NCBI GenBank assembly: GCA_010692425.1
Contig: JAAHHJ010000016.1
Span: forward strand, 99,853 to 163,852
Length of the DNA stretch: 64,000 nucleotides
Source: Symploca sp. SIO3C6
Lineage (GTDB): Bacteria > Cyanobacteriota > Cyanobacteriia > Cyanobacteriales > Coleofasciculaceae
Reading direction: 5' to 3'
The translations under genes and the position numbers were made by a program. This document shows, piece after piece, positions 45,860 to 56,613 of this stretch. The notes under the pieces were generated by a model. That model did not search any database. It was given only the letters and a program-made list of their open reading frames with translations, and was not told the origin of the DNA. Within the stretch, counting starts at the first letter, position 1. Every line of letters starts with the position of its first letter.

Positions 45860-47036
45860 GGGGTAATTGTTTGTTTCAGAGTAATCTGTATTTGTTAATT
45901 GTGCACTCCTGGCAAACTCTGCTTGTCTTGTCTTTGTTAACCAGTACTCTTAATTTTAGACTCCCATTCCTAAGTTTTAAGTCTCGTAGAGAATTGCTGC
46001 AAGTACCGAAGTCTTGATGGCAATTCTGCTTTCTCAAAACTTTCTTCTGGTCTTACAGGATGCTTTTCCCAAAGTATTTGCCTGTATCATTTAGCTTGAC
46101 AACCTATATTCTAACAGAGTAAGGGAGAAAAGGCTGAGTGTTGATCTTGGTAGTTGATTGTTGGGTCAAACAGTCCTCAGCCTCAACTCTCGTTGTTTGG
46201 GGACATCAAAAGGGAAGCTTTCAACTAGTTACATACTCCCCTCCTAGCCCTTTGGTATAGAACACGACTTAGCAATTTATCAAAAAAGCATCAAGCAGTT
46301 ATATTTGCCAAATTACACAAGCCGCCAAGTTTAAGAGTGAATCAAGGAGCCACAACAGGGTAATCTCAGAGACATCAAACCAGCCAGAGTGAACCTCCAT
46401 GCTGCCTTTTGCAGAAGTAGTCTCCACCATATCTGGCAATTAATAATTCTTAGAAAGTTAAATCTCGATTAACTTACCAAATGTAGGTACAATACTGCGC
46501 TGTTGAATTCCTCGCTCCAACTAACCTAGCCGAAGAAATTAAAAGATGGTAGACTTTCATCGAAGAGTTTAAGTCAACAATTGACCGTGTGGTTTCCATT
46601 AGCAATGCTAGAACTGTGATCGAAATTCCAGATTAAGATGCTGAGATTTGCTGGTCACTGGAAAATCTCTAAAATTACGGTACTAAAAGCTTAAGAGTGT
46701 CAATTCACTTCTAAGTTTTAGGGTTAGGTTAAAGCTTAAAGTGGAAAGCTTAGTGTTCAAACTTCAATCTTCAAACTTTAGCCTGTCAAAATTCAAACCA
46801 TAAAGGTTAAAACTCGATCAAACCTAAGGATTATGATTAGCAGGTTGTTTAGTAAAACCTTGAGGTTTCTGCTTTGGCTGAGTGTTCAACATTCTCATCT
46901 ATTTTAAGTCTGGTTCATATCTGATATTGACTAAAGAAAAATAAGCACTTGAACCCCTATTCTGAGGGCTCAAAGCCAGATTTACTCATTAACTTGCCAA
47001 GCCATTTATATAATGGACTTCTAGAATATGACCAGG
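45860..47036. other. Long intergenic region (1.2 kb) without a clear gene
   Basis: No intact gene is seen on either strand. A decayed plus-strand coding trace lies at about 46491-46636: open apart from one TAG, giving a segment such as EEFKSTIDRVVSISNARTVI and a TAA at 46634-46636, with no plausible start. It may be the relic of a gene I do not recognise. The rest has short direct repeats around 46730-46820 (AAACTT/AAAGCTT variants). It is probably a decayed region between two operons. Confidence 0.5.
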
Positions 47037-47924
47037 CTAATTCATGTGTTCTGCTTCCAAGTCTGACTCAACCAAAGAGGCAGATTCGGCAAAGCCTTCA
47101 TTAACTAGCTGTGGCTGCTGCTTGAGTTCCCAAACCTTGAGTAGGATAAGATATTCATAAAAAGCTTGTAAGGCACACCAGGCAAATCCCGCTTGCCCAT
47201 CTAGAAAGCCACCTAGTAAGAAATACATATAAAAGAATCGTACCAGAGGCCGCCCAGGCAAGCGCAGTGACAGATTTTTGAGGGCACGGCGTCTTTCTAC
47301 TTCCGAGCGCCCCCAAAACAAATTTTGCCAATTAACTTTTCCTGTTTCTAATTGCAGCAAGGTTTCAGTAGCTTCGTCACTAGAGTAGCGATTATGCTTA
47401 TCAATCCAGCGGGAAAAGCCCTTACTACAGGTGTAATGAGGATAGGTTTCCTTTAAAAAGCCAGTTGCTCCCTCACATACTTCTCTTTCTGTATGACCAT
47501 AATCTGTGAACCAGACTTTATTTTTTTGGAGCAGGCGCAACTGGTAGCGGGGATACTGAGTCGAGTATCGAATCCACCGATTCATAAACATGACCCTTTC
47601 AGCCACGTAATAGCCTATGTATTCCATGCTTTGCAAGGCTTGAGTACACTCAGCAAACAACTCGGGAGTCATCCTTTCATCAGCTTCTAGGATATAAACC
47701 CAATCGTACTTAGTTGGGACTTCTTTGAGCATCCACGTGCGCTGATGCCCATGACTCTCAAATTGATGCCGAACGATACGCACTTGATAACGAGAAGCAA
47801 TTTCTAAAGTGCGATCGCTACTGTAGGAATCGACAACAATAATATCATCTGATAACTGGGCAGATTCAATGCAAGCGGCAATATCAAGCTGTTCGTTATA
47901 AGTCAAGATATAAATCGAAAACAT
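47037..47924 (-). CDS. Family 2 glycosyltransferase (WaaE/KdtX-like, 295 aa)
   Basis: A GT-A fold enzyme: FSIYILTYNEQLDIAACIES, the DDIIVVDSYSSDRT nucleotide-sugar block, and YILEADERM in place of DxD. It resembles WaaE/KdtX-type GT2 enzymes of the lipopolysaccharide and exopolysaccharide pathways. A hydrophobic C-terminal segment (VRFFYMYFLLGGFLDG) may tie it to the membrane. It lies 35 bases downstream of the HpsJ-like gene and is probably cotranscribed. Acceptor and sugar are unknown. Confidence 0.88.
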   Translation of the reverse strand: MFSIYILTYNEQLDIAACIESAQLSDDIIVVDSYSSDRTLEIASRYQVRIVRHQFESHGHQRTWMLKEVPTKYDWVYILEADERMTPELFAECTQALQSMEYIGYYVAERVMFMNRWIRYSTQYPRYQLRLLQKNKVWFTDYGHTEREVCEGATGFLKETYPHYTCSKGFSRWIDKHNRYSSDEATETLLQLETGKVNWQNLFWGRSEVERRRALKNLSLRLPGRPLVRFFYMYFLLGGFLDGQAGFAWCALQAFYEYLILLKVWELKQQPQLVNEGFAESASLVESDLEAEHMN

Positions 47925-47959
47925 CTGCTGCTGGTATAGTTAATCTCCACATTTGCTAG

Positions 47960-48745
47960 CTAAATTCCCAAGCTGCGCAATCCTGTCCAGCCAATAAAAG
48001 TGTAGCCAATTGCTAATAGCAAACTGCTCACAATGGTTTTTATGCCCGATTTCCAAACATTGGCTTTTACTCGATTCTCGGCTTCTAGCTTGCGAGATAG
48101 AATTTGATTGAGATTTTCATCGAACTTTTGATTTACAGCTTCGGGGTTTTCTTTGAGGGCTTGTAATTGTGCTTTAATTGCTTGCAGCTGAGCCTGAGCT
48201 TGCGGTAATTGAGCCTGGGGAACTTGACCACTCTCAATTGCCCTTTCTAACTGTGCTAGCCTTTGTTGAGCTCGTTCGATTCCTTCAGGTGTTTTTAGTT
48301 GCTCAGTTGTAGTTCTGAGTTGAGTTTCAACTTGAGTGGCTTGTTGCTCAATCTGCTCAAAAGCCTTATTGCTACGCCATAAAGTATTGCTGGTGTGCAA
48401 CAATACTAATAGTAAAAATAACAATCCTAATATAGTCGATAGCACCAGCACCCAAAATCTAATTTCTCCGGTGTAAGAAGTGGGCTCTGTCCCTCGGTCA
48501 TTAAAGCTGTTGCGGATCCAATACCCTACCAAAAACAGAGCGATGCCTACTAGAGGAACAACGCCCCGGTCTACACTTTGAGTTGTAACAGCCCACTGCC
48601 AATTCCGGAAAGCATCAGCAGACTCAAAGGAATTAGATGGAATTGCCAGAATAATGTAATCTAACAGGGAAGACACAATCATGACTAGCCCGACTAGCTT
48701 GAGAGTCAGAGCAGTAAATGGGGAATAGACAGAACTAGTTTTCAT
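47960..48745 (-). CDS. HpsJ-like membrane protein (261 aa)
   Basis: Four predicted membrane segments: ~13-33, ~60-77, ~94-116 (IRFWVLVLSTILGLLFLLLV) and ~237-255. A coiled, Gln/Ala-rich region (~125-225) lies between the third and fourth. This layout matches the cyanobacterial HpsJ family linked to hormogonium polysaccharide secretion and gliding. The glycosyltransferase downstream supports a polysaccharide role. Assignment is from family pattern and context. Confidence 0.68.
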   Translation of the reverse strand: MKTSSVYSPFTALTLKLVGLVMIVSSLLDYIILAIPSNSFESADAFRNWQWAVTTQSVDRGVVPLVGIALFLVGYWIRNSFNDRGTEPTSYTGEIRFWVLVLSTILGLLFLLLVLLHTSNTLWRSNKAFEQIEQQATQVETQLRTTTEQLKTPEGIERAQQRLAQLERAIESGQVPQAQLPQAQAQLQAIKAQLQALKENPEAVNQKFDENLNQILSRKLEAENRVKANVWKSGIKTIVSSLLLAIGYTFIGWTGLRSLGI

Positions 48746-49132
48746 GGGCTACGCCTGTGATCATATAGGTTTTAGATAGTTTTGACCTCCTCCCGACGCT
48801 GACTGCAAGCAGTACAGTACGGGTTTCCCAATCGCGCGCTCAACGGCGATCAAGATTGGGATTGGGGTACATGCTCAAGCAGATCGAAGAATTGCTTAAT
48901 TTAAGGGCTTTTGCCCATATTAGCCTATCAAATAAAAGATTTGAGAGTATCGGGGAGCAGGGAGACTTAAAATCCCCAGTAATCTAATTTACAGCGCCCT
49001 AAAGCATAATGTGGCTAGATACTATTTTTAGTTTATTGCTACCTAGTTAGTTTCAACAACTGTAATCATCATCTGGTTGTTATAGGCTCTTTGAGATCAA
49101 CAAACCAGCAATTTAAAGTTTAATCAAGGAAA
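48746..49132. other. Divergent intergenic region
   Basis: It separates the HpsJ-like gene (minus) from pgl (plus) and should contain both promoters. It shows the imperfect inverted pair GATTGGGA/TCCCAATC near 48820-48862; no gene is seen. Confidence 0.5.
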
Positions 49133-49852
49133 ATGAACAAGATTGTCGAAGTTCTGCCAGATAAAGCCATCCTGATCGCACGTGCCCTCGAGGTTGTAGT
49201 CTCCAAAATGCAAGCAGCTATTGAAGAAAATGGTCGGTGTACCATTGCCTTAGCAGGTGGCGGTACGCCAAAACCTCTGTATGAAGCAATCGCAACTGAA
49301 GCTCTTGAATGGGATAAAATTCACGTCTTTTGGGGCGATGAGCGCTATGTAGAGGCAGATCACCCCGATAGTAATCAAAGAATGGCACGTCTGGCCTGGC
49401 TCAACCAGGTTCCCATCCCAGAAGCTAATATTCATCCCATACCCACTAACGGGGAAAATCCAGCCGCTGATGCTGACAAGCATGAAGCCCAATTACAGGA
49501 ATTCTTTAAGATCACTCAAGGAGAATTTCCTAATTTTGATGTAATTTTGCTGGGCATTGGCGACGACGCCCATACTGCCTCACTCTTTCCTCACACGGAA
49601 GCCTTGCAAGTAAAACAACGGCTGATAGCCGTCGGCAACAAGGATGGTCAACCCCGCATCACTTTTACCGCTACACTAATCAACCATGCTAAGTGCGTCA
49701 TGTTTTTAGTGGCTGGAGCAGGCAAACAGCAGGCTTTAGCTCAGATCTTTGCCCCTGAAGCAGACTCTCTAACTTACCCAGCACGCTTAATCCAACCGCA
49801 AGGAGAACTTTGGTGGCTTTTAGATCACGCAGCAGGTAAAAATCTGAACTGA
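49133..49852 (+). CDS. pgl: 6-phosphogluconolactonase
   Basis: The 239-residue protein shows the DevB/Pgl pattern: IALAGGGTPKPLYEAI, HVFWGDERYVEADHPDSN, FDVILLGIGDDAHTASLFPHT and RITFTATLINHAKCVMFLVAG. It hydrolyses 6-phosphogluconolactone in the oxidative pentose phosphate pathway. The ATG has AAGGA six bases upstream. It is followed by the FHA gene on the same strand after 100 bases. Confidence 0.96.
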   Translation: MNKIVEVLPDKAILIARALEVVVSKMQAAIEENGRCTIALAGGGTPKPLYEAIATEALEWDKIHVFWGDERYVEADHPDSNQRMARLAWLNQVPIPEANIHPIPTNGENPAADADKHEAQLQEFFKITQGEFPNFDVILLGIGDDAHTASLFPHTEALQVKQRLIAVGNKDGQPRITFTATLINHAKCVMFLVAGAGKQQALAQIFAPEADSLTYPARLIQPQGELWWLLDHAAGKNLN

Positions 49853-49952
49853 AAATATACACTTCTAGCTCCAATAAAGCAATCGATTAGAATATGACCC
49901 TGTTGCTGTGCTTTTATAAAGGAGGAAGTATACTGGCTGCAATTAACGTTTT

Positions 49953-50807
49953 ATGATTGTTTGCCCTAACTGCAATCACCAAAACCCGGATGGAGCCACT
50001 CAATGTGAAGCCTGCTATACCCCTTTGCCGGCAACTACCAGTTGCCCTAACTGTGGGGCAACTGTTCAGACAGACGCTAGTTTCTGCGGTCAGTGTGGCT
50101 TTAATTTAAAACTGAGTGCCCCCATGGCGACAGAGCAGGAATCTGCTTCTAGCTCGCCTCCCGATTTACCAGACTTGGCGACTCCTAACTCGCTTGTAGA
50201 ACCGGAACTCGAAACCATGCCGATTAACTCTCAACTGCCTGATCCAGAACAGGATCATGAGAGTTTACCTACTCCTGAACCTGACTACGAGCTTCCTGCT
50301 ACTCTCGTGAGTCAACCAGTGAGCATGGGTGCAGGCAGCACAGCTGCTCCTGAGCCAGCGACAGTGCCACCACCTCCGGCTAGTGTTACCACAACCCCTA
50401 CCCCGCCAGCAACCAACCAGAAACCCCCAAAAGTGCCCCCAGCAGCTGTTCCTAACAGTGCCCAAACTCAGTTGCAGCTACAGTCTGCTAAACTGTTGCA
50501 TCTTCAAACTAATACACAAATTGAATTGCCTCAGAATCTGGCAGTGATTCACATAGGCAAGAGCAATGAGCAGATTCCCCCTGACATTGATGTTTCTGGT
50601 TTCCCCAACTCGGAAATTGTTTCCCGCGTTCATGCCGACATCCGAGTTGAAGGCGACATCTACTACATTGAAGATGTTGGGAGTTCTAATGGCACTTACA
50701 TTAACCACACACCCCTACTCAAAGGTGATCGGCATCGGTTAAGACCAGGCGATCGCATTAGCTTAGGCAAAGGTGATAAGGTAACATTTTTGTTCCAAAT
50801 CTCTTAA
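49953..50807 (+). CDS. Double zinc-ribbon plus FHA domain protein (284 aa)
   Basis: Two C-x2-C...C-x2-C ribbons lie at residues ~4-50 (CPNCNH...CEAC, CPNCGA...CGQC). A long Pro/Glu-rich linker follows (~55-170), then a C-terminal FHA domain with IHIGKSN, SRVHADIRVEG and DVGSSNGTYIN, so the phosphothreonine-binding Arg, Ser, His and Asn are present. Such proteins read Ser/Thr kinase signals. GGAGG lies about 30 bases before the start and may not serve it. No kinase is in the window. Confidence 0.9.
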   Translation: MIVCPNCNHQNPDGATQCEACYTPLPATTSCPNCGATVQTDASFCGQCGFNLKLSAPMATEQESASSSPPDLPDLATPNSLVEPELETMPINSQLPDPEQDHESLPTPEPDYELPATLVSQPVSMGAGSTAAPEPATVPPPPASVTTTPTPPATNQKPPKVPPAAVPNSAQTQLQLQSAKLLHLQTNTQIELPQNLAVIHIGKSNEQIPPDIDVSGFPNSEIVSRVHADIRVEGDIYYIEDVGSSNGTYINHTPLLKGDRHRLRPGDRISLGKGDKVTFLFQIS

Positions 50808-51799
50808 TTGTGTTGCTATTGTAAGAAGCAGGAGTATCTTAGTGGAAGCAATTCTAGGTCTTTACCCCCCTTGTTTCTCCTAAGCAAGGGTGTAGAGGCA
50901 TGTTTCCTTTCCTTGGTGGGGGAAAGGTGACACAGGCGTATCTACTGTCAACTAGTTACGGCAAGAAGTCTCCCGTTATCATGCAAAGCATTGAACGGTG
51001 AGATGAATTGCTTATATGAGTGACTTTAGTCGCAATAACACTGTGCCAGGAAAGTTATAATAATCCTGGTTGTTGACCTACCCTACCGACTAAGAGGCTA
51101 AATTTTGGGTATAGAGTATGTACTAGCTCCAGTTCTGGGAATCAGAAAAGGCACTTGCTCTGGCATATGCCCATGTTGATCTGCCCGTCAAATCAGAAAA
51201 CTCCGTAATTTTAGCAAGTCCTGCGAGAAGTCCCCTGACCTACCCGTGCATCTTGGAGACGGGATGAATCGCCAGTATATGCAACCCAGTTGCGATACTT
51301 GGCACGAAAATAGCTACAATAGACAAAGGTAACAAAGCCGTTAGCATAGCGGGTCCGTGCTTTGGCAGGACAAGTGCTGGTTATTGGTAACTGAACCTAG
51401 ACAACGCCAGAGTATGGGGTTCCATCCAGTAAATATTTGTGAATGAATAGTCTGTGGATGGGTAAAATTCCAACAGTAAATAGGATGAACTTGTATTTAT
51501 GTATTGTTCCGGCGCGGTGGGGCATCCCGTGTTGTCAATAAAGCTCAGTCAATGTCCTATGCTTTCTTAAGGAGTCGCTGAGAAACCCACGCCATACTTC
51601 CTCAGAAGTTAGCGTCGGGAGTATGTCACGAGGTAAAGGTTGGCTTGCTAACCACCAGACGCTGAGTAAGACCAACGGCAACCTGTTGTTGAAGGCGTCA
51701 GCGAATTAGACGCGAAGCCTACATCATAATCTTTGGTTTGATGTAGGTAGTTCACGAGTCTTACAGCTGTCAGGATAAGTCTTCCAAAAGTTAAAGCTA
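50808..51799. other. Intergenic region with decayed IS200/IS605-type element
   Basis: No intact gene. Three hairpins typical of IS200/IS605 ends and TnpB guide-RNA regions occur: 51243-51263 (CCCGT/ACGGG), 51589-51615 (ACGC..ACTTC/GAAGT..GCGT) and 51718-51747 (CCTACATCA/TGATGTAGG), with words such as GTCGGGAGTATGTCAC and TAGGTAGTTCACG that I associate with cyanobacterial TnpB element right ends. A short open stretch at about 51126-51267 may be a coding relic. The tnpB gene itself is absent. Confidence 0.55.
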
Positions 51800-52264
51800 G
51801 TGATTACTCTGACTCTACTGCACCCTCTCCAGTCTCTACCTGTTCAAGAATGGCCCTTTGAAAACGAATCGGTGATTCGCATTGGGCGCTCAACAGACAA
51901 TGAGGTTATTCTTTACAGTGCCGTCGTTTCCCGTCACCATGTGGAACTGAGGCGCGAGGGTTCTGAGTGGGAAATATTTAGTTTAGGTGCTAATGGAACC
52001 TATATTGATGGGAAGCGCATTACTAAAATGTCCGTCTTGGATGGAATGATTATTCGTCTAGCTAGCTCCGGACCAAAAATTCAGATTCACCTTCAAGGAG
52101 AAACTGATAAGACTAAACTTGAAGAAGTTTTGGGCAAGCGTCCATCTTCGGCTAAGCGTACCCTAGAACCGCCACGAGAGACATTTATTAACTACCAAAT
52201 AGCTGACCCAAACGGCAGTAAATTTAAAAGTGAAGATGGAAGTAGCAATCCCTCTGATTCTTAA
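51800..52264 (+). CDS. FHA domain protein (154 aa)
   Basis: A single FHA domain fills residues ~5-100: VIRIGRSTDNEVILYS, SRHHVELRREG and GANGTYIDGKRI, with the phosphopeptide-binding residues present. The last ~50 residues are polar and disordered. The start is a GTG at 51800, giving the strand MITLTLLHPLQSLPVQEWPF needed for the domain. It is a second FHA gene 1 kb after the zinc-ribbon FHA gene, with decayed mobile DNA between them. Confidence 0.88.
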   Translation: MITLTLLHPLQSLPVQEWPFENESVIRIGRSTDNEVILYSAVVSRHHVELRREGSEWEIFSLGANGTYIDGKRITKMSVLDGMIIRLASSGPKIQIHLQGETDKTKLEEVLGKRPSSAKRTLEPPRETFINYQIADPNGSKFKSEDGSSNPSDS

Positions 52265-52412
52265 TCTTTGATTTAGCAGTTATTACAGGGGATCCTCCGT
52301 GTATAAACTATCCACCCTTACTTCGTTAGCCCTAGGACTTCCCATAGAGTAAGCTGAATATATTGCAATTGATGCTTAATCTGACAGGATAGTCGAGTGC
52401 CTCTAGGTCGGT

Positions 52413-52900
52413 TTATAATCGACCCCAATGTGCTATGTTTTTAGCGCCGTTATAGTCGGCGTCACACTTATTGCCGCAGTTGGTGCAGCTAAATTTCTTG
52501 CCCTTCCTCTTGCCCAGATGCAAGCACCAATGACAGCTTAAGGAGGTGTAGGCAGGAGGAACCAAAAATAGTTTCACTCCCGCCAGGAGGCATTTGTAAG
52601 TTAGGTACTGTCTCAGCAGAAGTTAGCGATACTCCCTTGAGAATTCCTATGCAGGTAATTACCAATTAGCAGTTCAAACCGATGCCGCTGGTTAAGAAGC
52701 TTGAGACTTACTGTCTAATCCCTTTCTCTAAAGCTAAAGATTCGAGCATCATAGCCGATGGAGGTGGGAGCAAATTCAATACTTTCTTGTTTTTGAGCTT
52801 GGCTGTCTTACGGTCTTACGGTTAGAACAAACCCTTCTTACTGCGCCGATTGCCAGATTAGAGGATAAGCCAAATTGGGTTCTAACTTCGGCATAGACTA
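52413..52900 (-). pseudogene. tnpB: Degraded tnpB (zinc-finger type)
   Basis: The minus strand keeps the TnpB C-terminus: CHWC...CTNCGNKCDADYNGAKN and then a TAA at 52413-52415, with all four zinc Cys and the last RuvC Asp. Further upstream, recognisable pieces (NLAIGAVRRVCSNRKT, then SIGYDARI in another frame) are scattered over 52600-52880 with frameshifts and stops, so the gene is dead. Confidence 0.75.
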
Positions 52901-53115
52901 AGTAAGTCCTAATTGTATTGATTTGTTAATAATTTATCCTGGTCAAAAAAAGTATCTTAATGTAAAAATAGATACAGAAAATATTTACAAGTTACCCTTT
53001 GACCGGCATAGCTCCCAAATAAGTGTCTTGAGGGAAAGCAAGCCAGAGGGTTGCTTTGGCATTGCTGATCAACAAACAAAATATTTCTGGGAAATCAACA
53101 AGGAGGTAAAGTTCA

Positions 53116-53511
53116 ATGAAACTGACTTACCGGGGTGTTAAATACGAAGCTGAACCGTCGAAGCTGGCGGTAGCCCAAGGCAAGATTGGAGGTAAATACC
53201 GGGGTCTAAATTGGAGACTCCACCATCCCCTAGAGCTTCCCAAACCTGAACCAGTATATAATCTCAAATATCGCGGTGTTCCTTACTGCACTGGTCAAGG
53301 CTCGATCACCAAGCGTCCCAAGTCAGTTGCTAAACCTGCCGCTACCCTTAGGCGCAATCAACGCCAAAAAGTCCTCGAGCAGATTAAGGCAGTTCATCTT
53401 ACCAATATCCGCTGCACCCTCGAACGCCGGATGCAGGTAGCAAAAGCCCAAGGAGATGAACAGTTAGTGCGCCTGCTAGAGGCAGAGCAAATGGCATTTC
53501 CGTGGCAATAG
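53116..53511 (+). CDS. DUF4278 protein (131 aa)
   Basis: It begins KLTYRGVKYEAEPSKLAV and has a second KYRGVPY strand, the DUF4278 pattern restricted largely to cyanobacteria; the C-terminal half is basic and helical. Function is unknown. A very strong AAGGAGGT site eight bases before the ATG fixes the start. It precedes acnB by 282 bases; the gap contains GTTCATAG-type dispersed repeat fragments. Confidence 0.88.
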   Translation: MKLTYRGVKYEAEPSKLAVAQGKIGGKYRGLNWRLHHPLELPKPEPVYNLKYRGVPYCTGQGSITKRPKSVAKPAATLRRNQRQKVLEQIKAVHLTNIRCTLERRMQVAKAQGDEQLVRLLEAEQMAFPWQ

Positions 53512-53793
53512 TTTTTGTTAATTAAAGCATCAGCAAGAAGACTTGCTCTCATCTGTTAGTTGTTGATTGACTCATCAAGATGTCCATAGGGGTTGTTCAT
53601 AGTTGATAGATCATGGGCGTAGATTTACTACAACTTAGTTATGAGTCCATGGAAATATTGGCGATGGTTTACTTTACTAATTGCGTTCATGCACAACAGC
53701 AGGAAAGGTGGCGTTGCCAGTAAGATCTTGCTTGGGAAACTCTGATGAGAACTGCCAAAATTGTGTGCCTGCTACCAGAGGAGAGACTTGATG

Positions 53794-56403
53794 ATGCTTG
53801 AATTCTATCGCCAACACCTTGCTGAACGAGCAAACCTGGGGATTTCACCTTTGCCCCTAGATAGCCAACAGACATCCCAACTGTGTGAACTGCTCAAAGC
53901 ACCGCCAGCAGGAGAAGAAGAGACTTTAATGGCATTACTGCGAGATCGTGTACCTCCTGGAGTCGATCAAGCTGCTTATGTCAAAGCCTCGTTCTTAACT
54001 GCAATTGCCAAAGGCGAAACTACCAGCCCCTTAATTTCACCAGCTGATGCCGTATTTCTCCTCGGTACCATGCTCGGCGGCTACAATGTCCAATCCTTAG
54101 TTAGTCTGCTTAAATCTGATGATGCTAATTTAGCCTCTACAGCAGCTACAGCCCTAAGCAAGACGCTCTTAGTTTTTGATGCCTTCCATGATGTCCTCGC
54201 CTTGGCAGACACTAATTCTTACGCTCAGCAAGTAGTCGAGGCTTGGGCAAATGCCGAATGGTTCATTTCCCGTCCTCAGCTACCAGAAGAATTTAAAGTA
54301 ACGGTGTTTAAGGTGCCAGGAGAGACTAATACCGATGATTTGTCACCTGCAACCCACGCCACGACTCGCCCAGATATTCCTTTACACGCTTTGGCAATGC
54401 TTGAGTCTCGCATGCCTGGGGCATTGGAAACTATTGCTAAATTAAAGGAAAAAGGGTATCCTGTAGCTTATATTGGGGATGTTGTAGGTACTGGTTCATC
54501 CCGCAAATCGGCGATTAATTCTTTGCTCTGGCACATTGGTCACGACATTCCTTTTGTGCCGAATAAGCGAGCAGGAGGATATATTTTGGGAGGTGCGATC
54601 GCGCCTATATTCTTTAACACTGCTGAAGACTCTGGGGCTTTGCCCATTGAGTGCGACGTTACCAAGATGGAAACGGGCATGGTGATTACGGTCTATCCCT
54701 ACAAAGGAGAAATCACCAACAGTGCTGGGGAAGTCATTTCTAAGTTTACCCTCAAACCAGATACTATTGTTGACGAAGTCCGTGCTGGTGGACGCATTCC
54801 TTTACTAATTGGGCGCTCTCTTACTGATAAAACCCGCGAAGCCTTAGGATTAGAACCGAGTACTGTCTTCACTCGTCCCCAAATGCTAGATGATACTAGC
54901 AAAGGCTTTACTTTAGCTCAGAAAATGGTGGGCAAAGCTTGTTGCTTACCAGGTGTTCGTCCCGGTCAATCCTGTGAAGCAATTATGACGACTGTCGGTT
55001 CTCAGGATACTACTGGTCCGATGACAAGGGATGAATTAAAGGAACTAGCTTGTTTAGGCTTCAGTGCTGATTTGGTAATGCAAAGTTTTTGTCACACTGC
55101 TGCTTATCCCAAACCTGTTGATGTCAAAGTTCACCAAGATTTACCTGATTTCTTTGCCTCCCGTGGTGGTGTTGCCCTACGCCCTGGTGATGGTATTATC
55201 CACTCTTGGCTCAACCGGATGCTATTACCGGATACAGTAGGTACTGGCGGTGACTCGCACACCCGTTTTCCCTTGGGAATTTCCTTCCCTGCGGGTTCTG
55301 GGTTAGTAGCCTTTGCCGCCGCCTTGGGGGTGATGCCACTGGATATGCCGGAATCTGTTTTAGTGCGCTTTCAAGGGGAATTGCAACCAGGGGTAACGCT
55401 GCGGGATATTGTTAATGCCATTCCCTATGTAGCAATTCAGAAAGGGTTGCTGACGGTGGAGAAGAAAAATAAGAAGAATGTCTTCTCCGGCAGGATTATG
55501 GAGATTGAGGGTTTGCCAGATTTGAAGGTAGAGCAAGCCTTTGAACTGACTGATGCTACTGCGGAGCGTTCCTGTGCTGGTTGTACGATTAAGTTGGGTG
55601 TGGAGACAATCTCGGAGTATCTACGCTCAAATGTGGCGCTATTGAAGAATATGGTAGCGCGGGGATACCACGATGAGCGCACAATTATGCGTCGTGTCGC
55701 CAAGATGGAGGAATGGTTGGCAAATCCAGTACTGATGGAGGCTGATGCAGATGCCGAGTATGCCGAAATTATTGAAATTGACTTGAATGAAATCACCGAA
55801 CCAATTGTGGCGGCACCAAATGACCCAGATAATGTCAAGCTATTATCTGAGGTAGCAGGTGACAAGATTGATGAGGTGTTTATCGGTTCCTGTATGACCA
55901 ATATCGGTCACTACCGCGCTGCTGCCAAAGCCCTAGAAGGTGAACCACCTGTAAAAGTGCGCTTATGGATTTGTCCGCCCACGCGGATGGATGAGAAACA
56001 GCTTAAGGAAGAGGGTGTATACGGCACATTCGGTGTGGCTGGCGCGAGAACAGAAATGCCTGGATGTTCCCTATGCATGGGTAATCAGGCGCGTGTGGCA
56101 GATGAGACCACAGTGTTTTCTACCTCTACCCGCAATTTCAATAATCGCATGGGTAAGGGTGCTCAAGTTTATCTCGGTTCGGCGGAATTGGCTGCAGTTT
56201 GTGCGCTGTTAGGTCGGATGCCAACTGTTGAAGAATATAAGTCAATTGTCGCAGAAAAGATTAATCCTTTTGCTGGTGATTTGTATCGCTATTTAAATTT
56301 TGATCAAATTGCTGGTTTTGAGGATGAAGGGCGAATAATTCCACTGGAAGAAATGCCTAAGATTGAAGATATTTTGGGGATGCCAACGGCGGCTGGTCGT
56401 TAG
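53794..56403 (+). CDS. acnB: AcnB, bifunctional aconitate hydratase B / 2-methylisocitrate dehydratase
   Basis: The sequence follows AcnB throughout: [19 protein letters not shown] at the start, [31 protein letters not shown], and iron-sulfur Cys ligands in [12 protein letters not shown] and [12 protein letters not shown]. It interconverts citrate and isocitrate in the TCA cycle with a 4Fe-4S cluster. I chose the ATG at 53794 because the family begins MLE.YR.H and GAGGAGA lies just upstream; ATG at 53791 is equally close, and an upstream TTG at 53761 would add an unsupported extension. The 869-residue length is normal. Confidence 0.97.
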   Translation: MLEFYRQHLAERANLGISPLPLDSQQTSQLCELLKAPPAGEEETLMALLRDRVPPGVDQAAYVKASFLTAIAKGETTSPLISPADAVFLLGTMLGGYNVQSLVSLLKSDDANLASTAATALSKTLLVFDAFHDVLALADTNSYAQQVVEAWANAEWFISRPQLPEEFKVTVFKVPGETNTDDLSPATHATTRPDIPLHALAMLESRMPGALETIAKLKEKGYPVAYIGDVVGTGSSRKSAINSLLWHIGHDIPFVPNKRAGGYILGGAIAPIFFNTAEDSGALPIECDVTKMETGMVITVYPYKGEITNSAGEVISKFTLKPDTIVDEVRAGGRIPLLIGRSLTDKTREALGLEPSTVFTRPQMLDDTSKGFTLAQKMVGKACCLPGVRPGQSCEAIMTTVGSQDTTGPMTRDELKELACLGFSADLVMQSFCHTAAYPKPVDVKVHQDLPDFFASRGGVALRPGDGIIHSWLNRMLLPDTVGTGGDSHTRFPLGISFPAGSGLVAFAAALGVMPLDMPESVLVRFQGELQPGVTLRDIVNAIPYVAIQKGLLTVEKKNKKNVFSGRIMEIEGLPDLKVEQAFELTDATAERSCAGCTIKLGVETISEYLRSNVALLKNMVARGYHDERTIMRRVAKMEEWLANPVLMEADADAEYAEIIEIDLNEITEPIVAAPNDPDNVKLLSEVAGDKIDEVFIGSCMTNIGHYRAAAKALEGEPPVKVRLWICPPTRMDEKQLKEEGVYGTFGVAGARTEMPGCSLCMGNQARVADETTVFSTSTRNFNNRMGKGAQVYLGSAELAAVCALLGRMPTVEEYKSIVAEKINPFAGDLYRYLNFDQIAGFEDEGRIIPLEEMPKIEDILGMPTAAGR

Positions 56404-56613
56404 TAAATTCGTAGATTGACCACAAATTTTAGTTGATGGTTATATAGGGTAGGTAATTACCTACCCTTTCTGTATTAATCTGTATTCAATAGATGAATTG
56501 AAACGGAAGCTAAAACAGTTTATTGATTCCATTTCTCCTAAAGCGAAGCGAGTGCGGTAAACTCAGAGGTTGCATCTTCTTGCCGTTTTACGCCATCTAC
56601 GGAGATCTAAACC

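Noticed and set aside
45860..47036. tRNA or other RNA gene in the long gap
   Set aside because: No cloverleaf arms or TTCRANNC T-loop found by eye; a tRNA scan would be decisive.
52923..53141. 72-codon frame before the DUF4278 gene
   Set aside because: Overlaps the strong ribosome site and start of the DUF4278 gene and has no ribosome site of its own.
55437..55901. 154-codon minus frame
   Set aside because: Antisense inside acnB, which is complete and conserved across this stretch.
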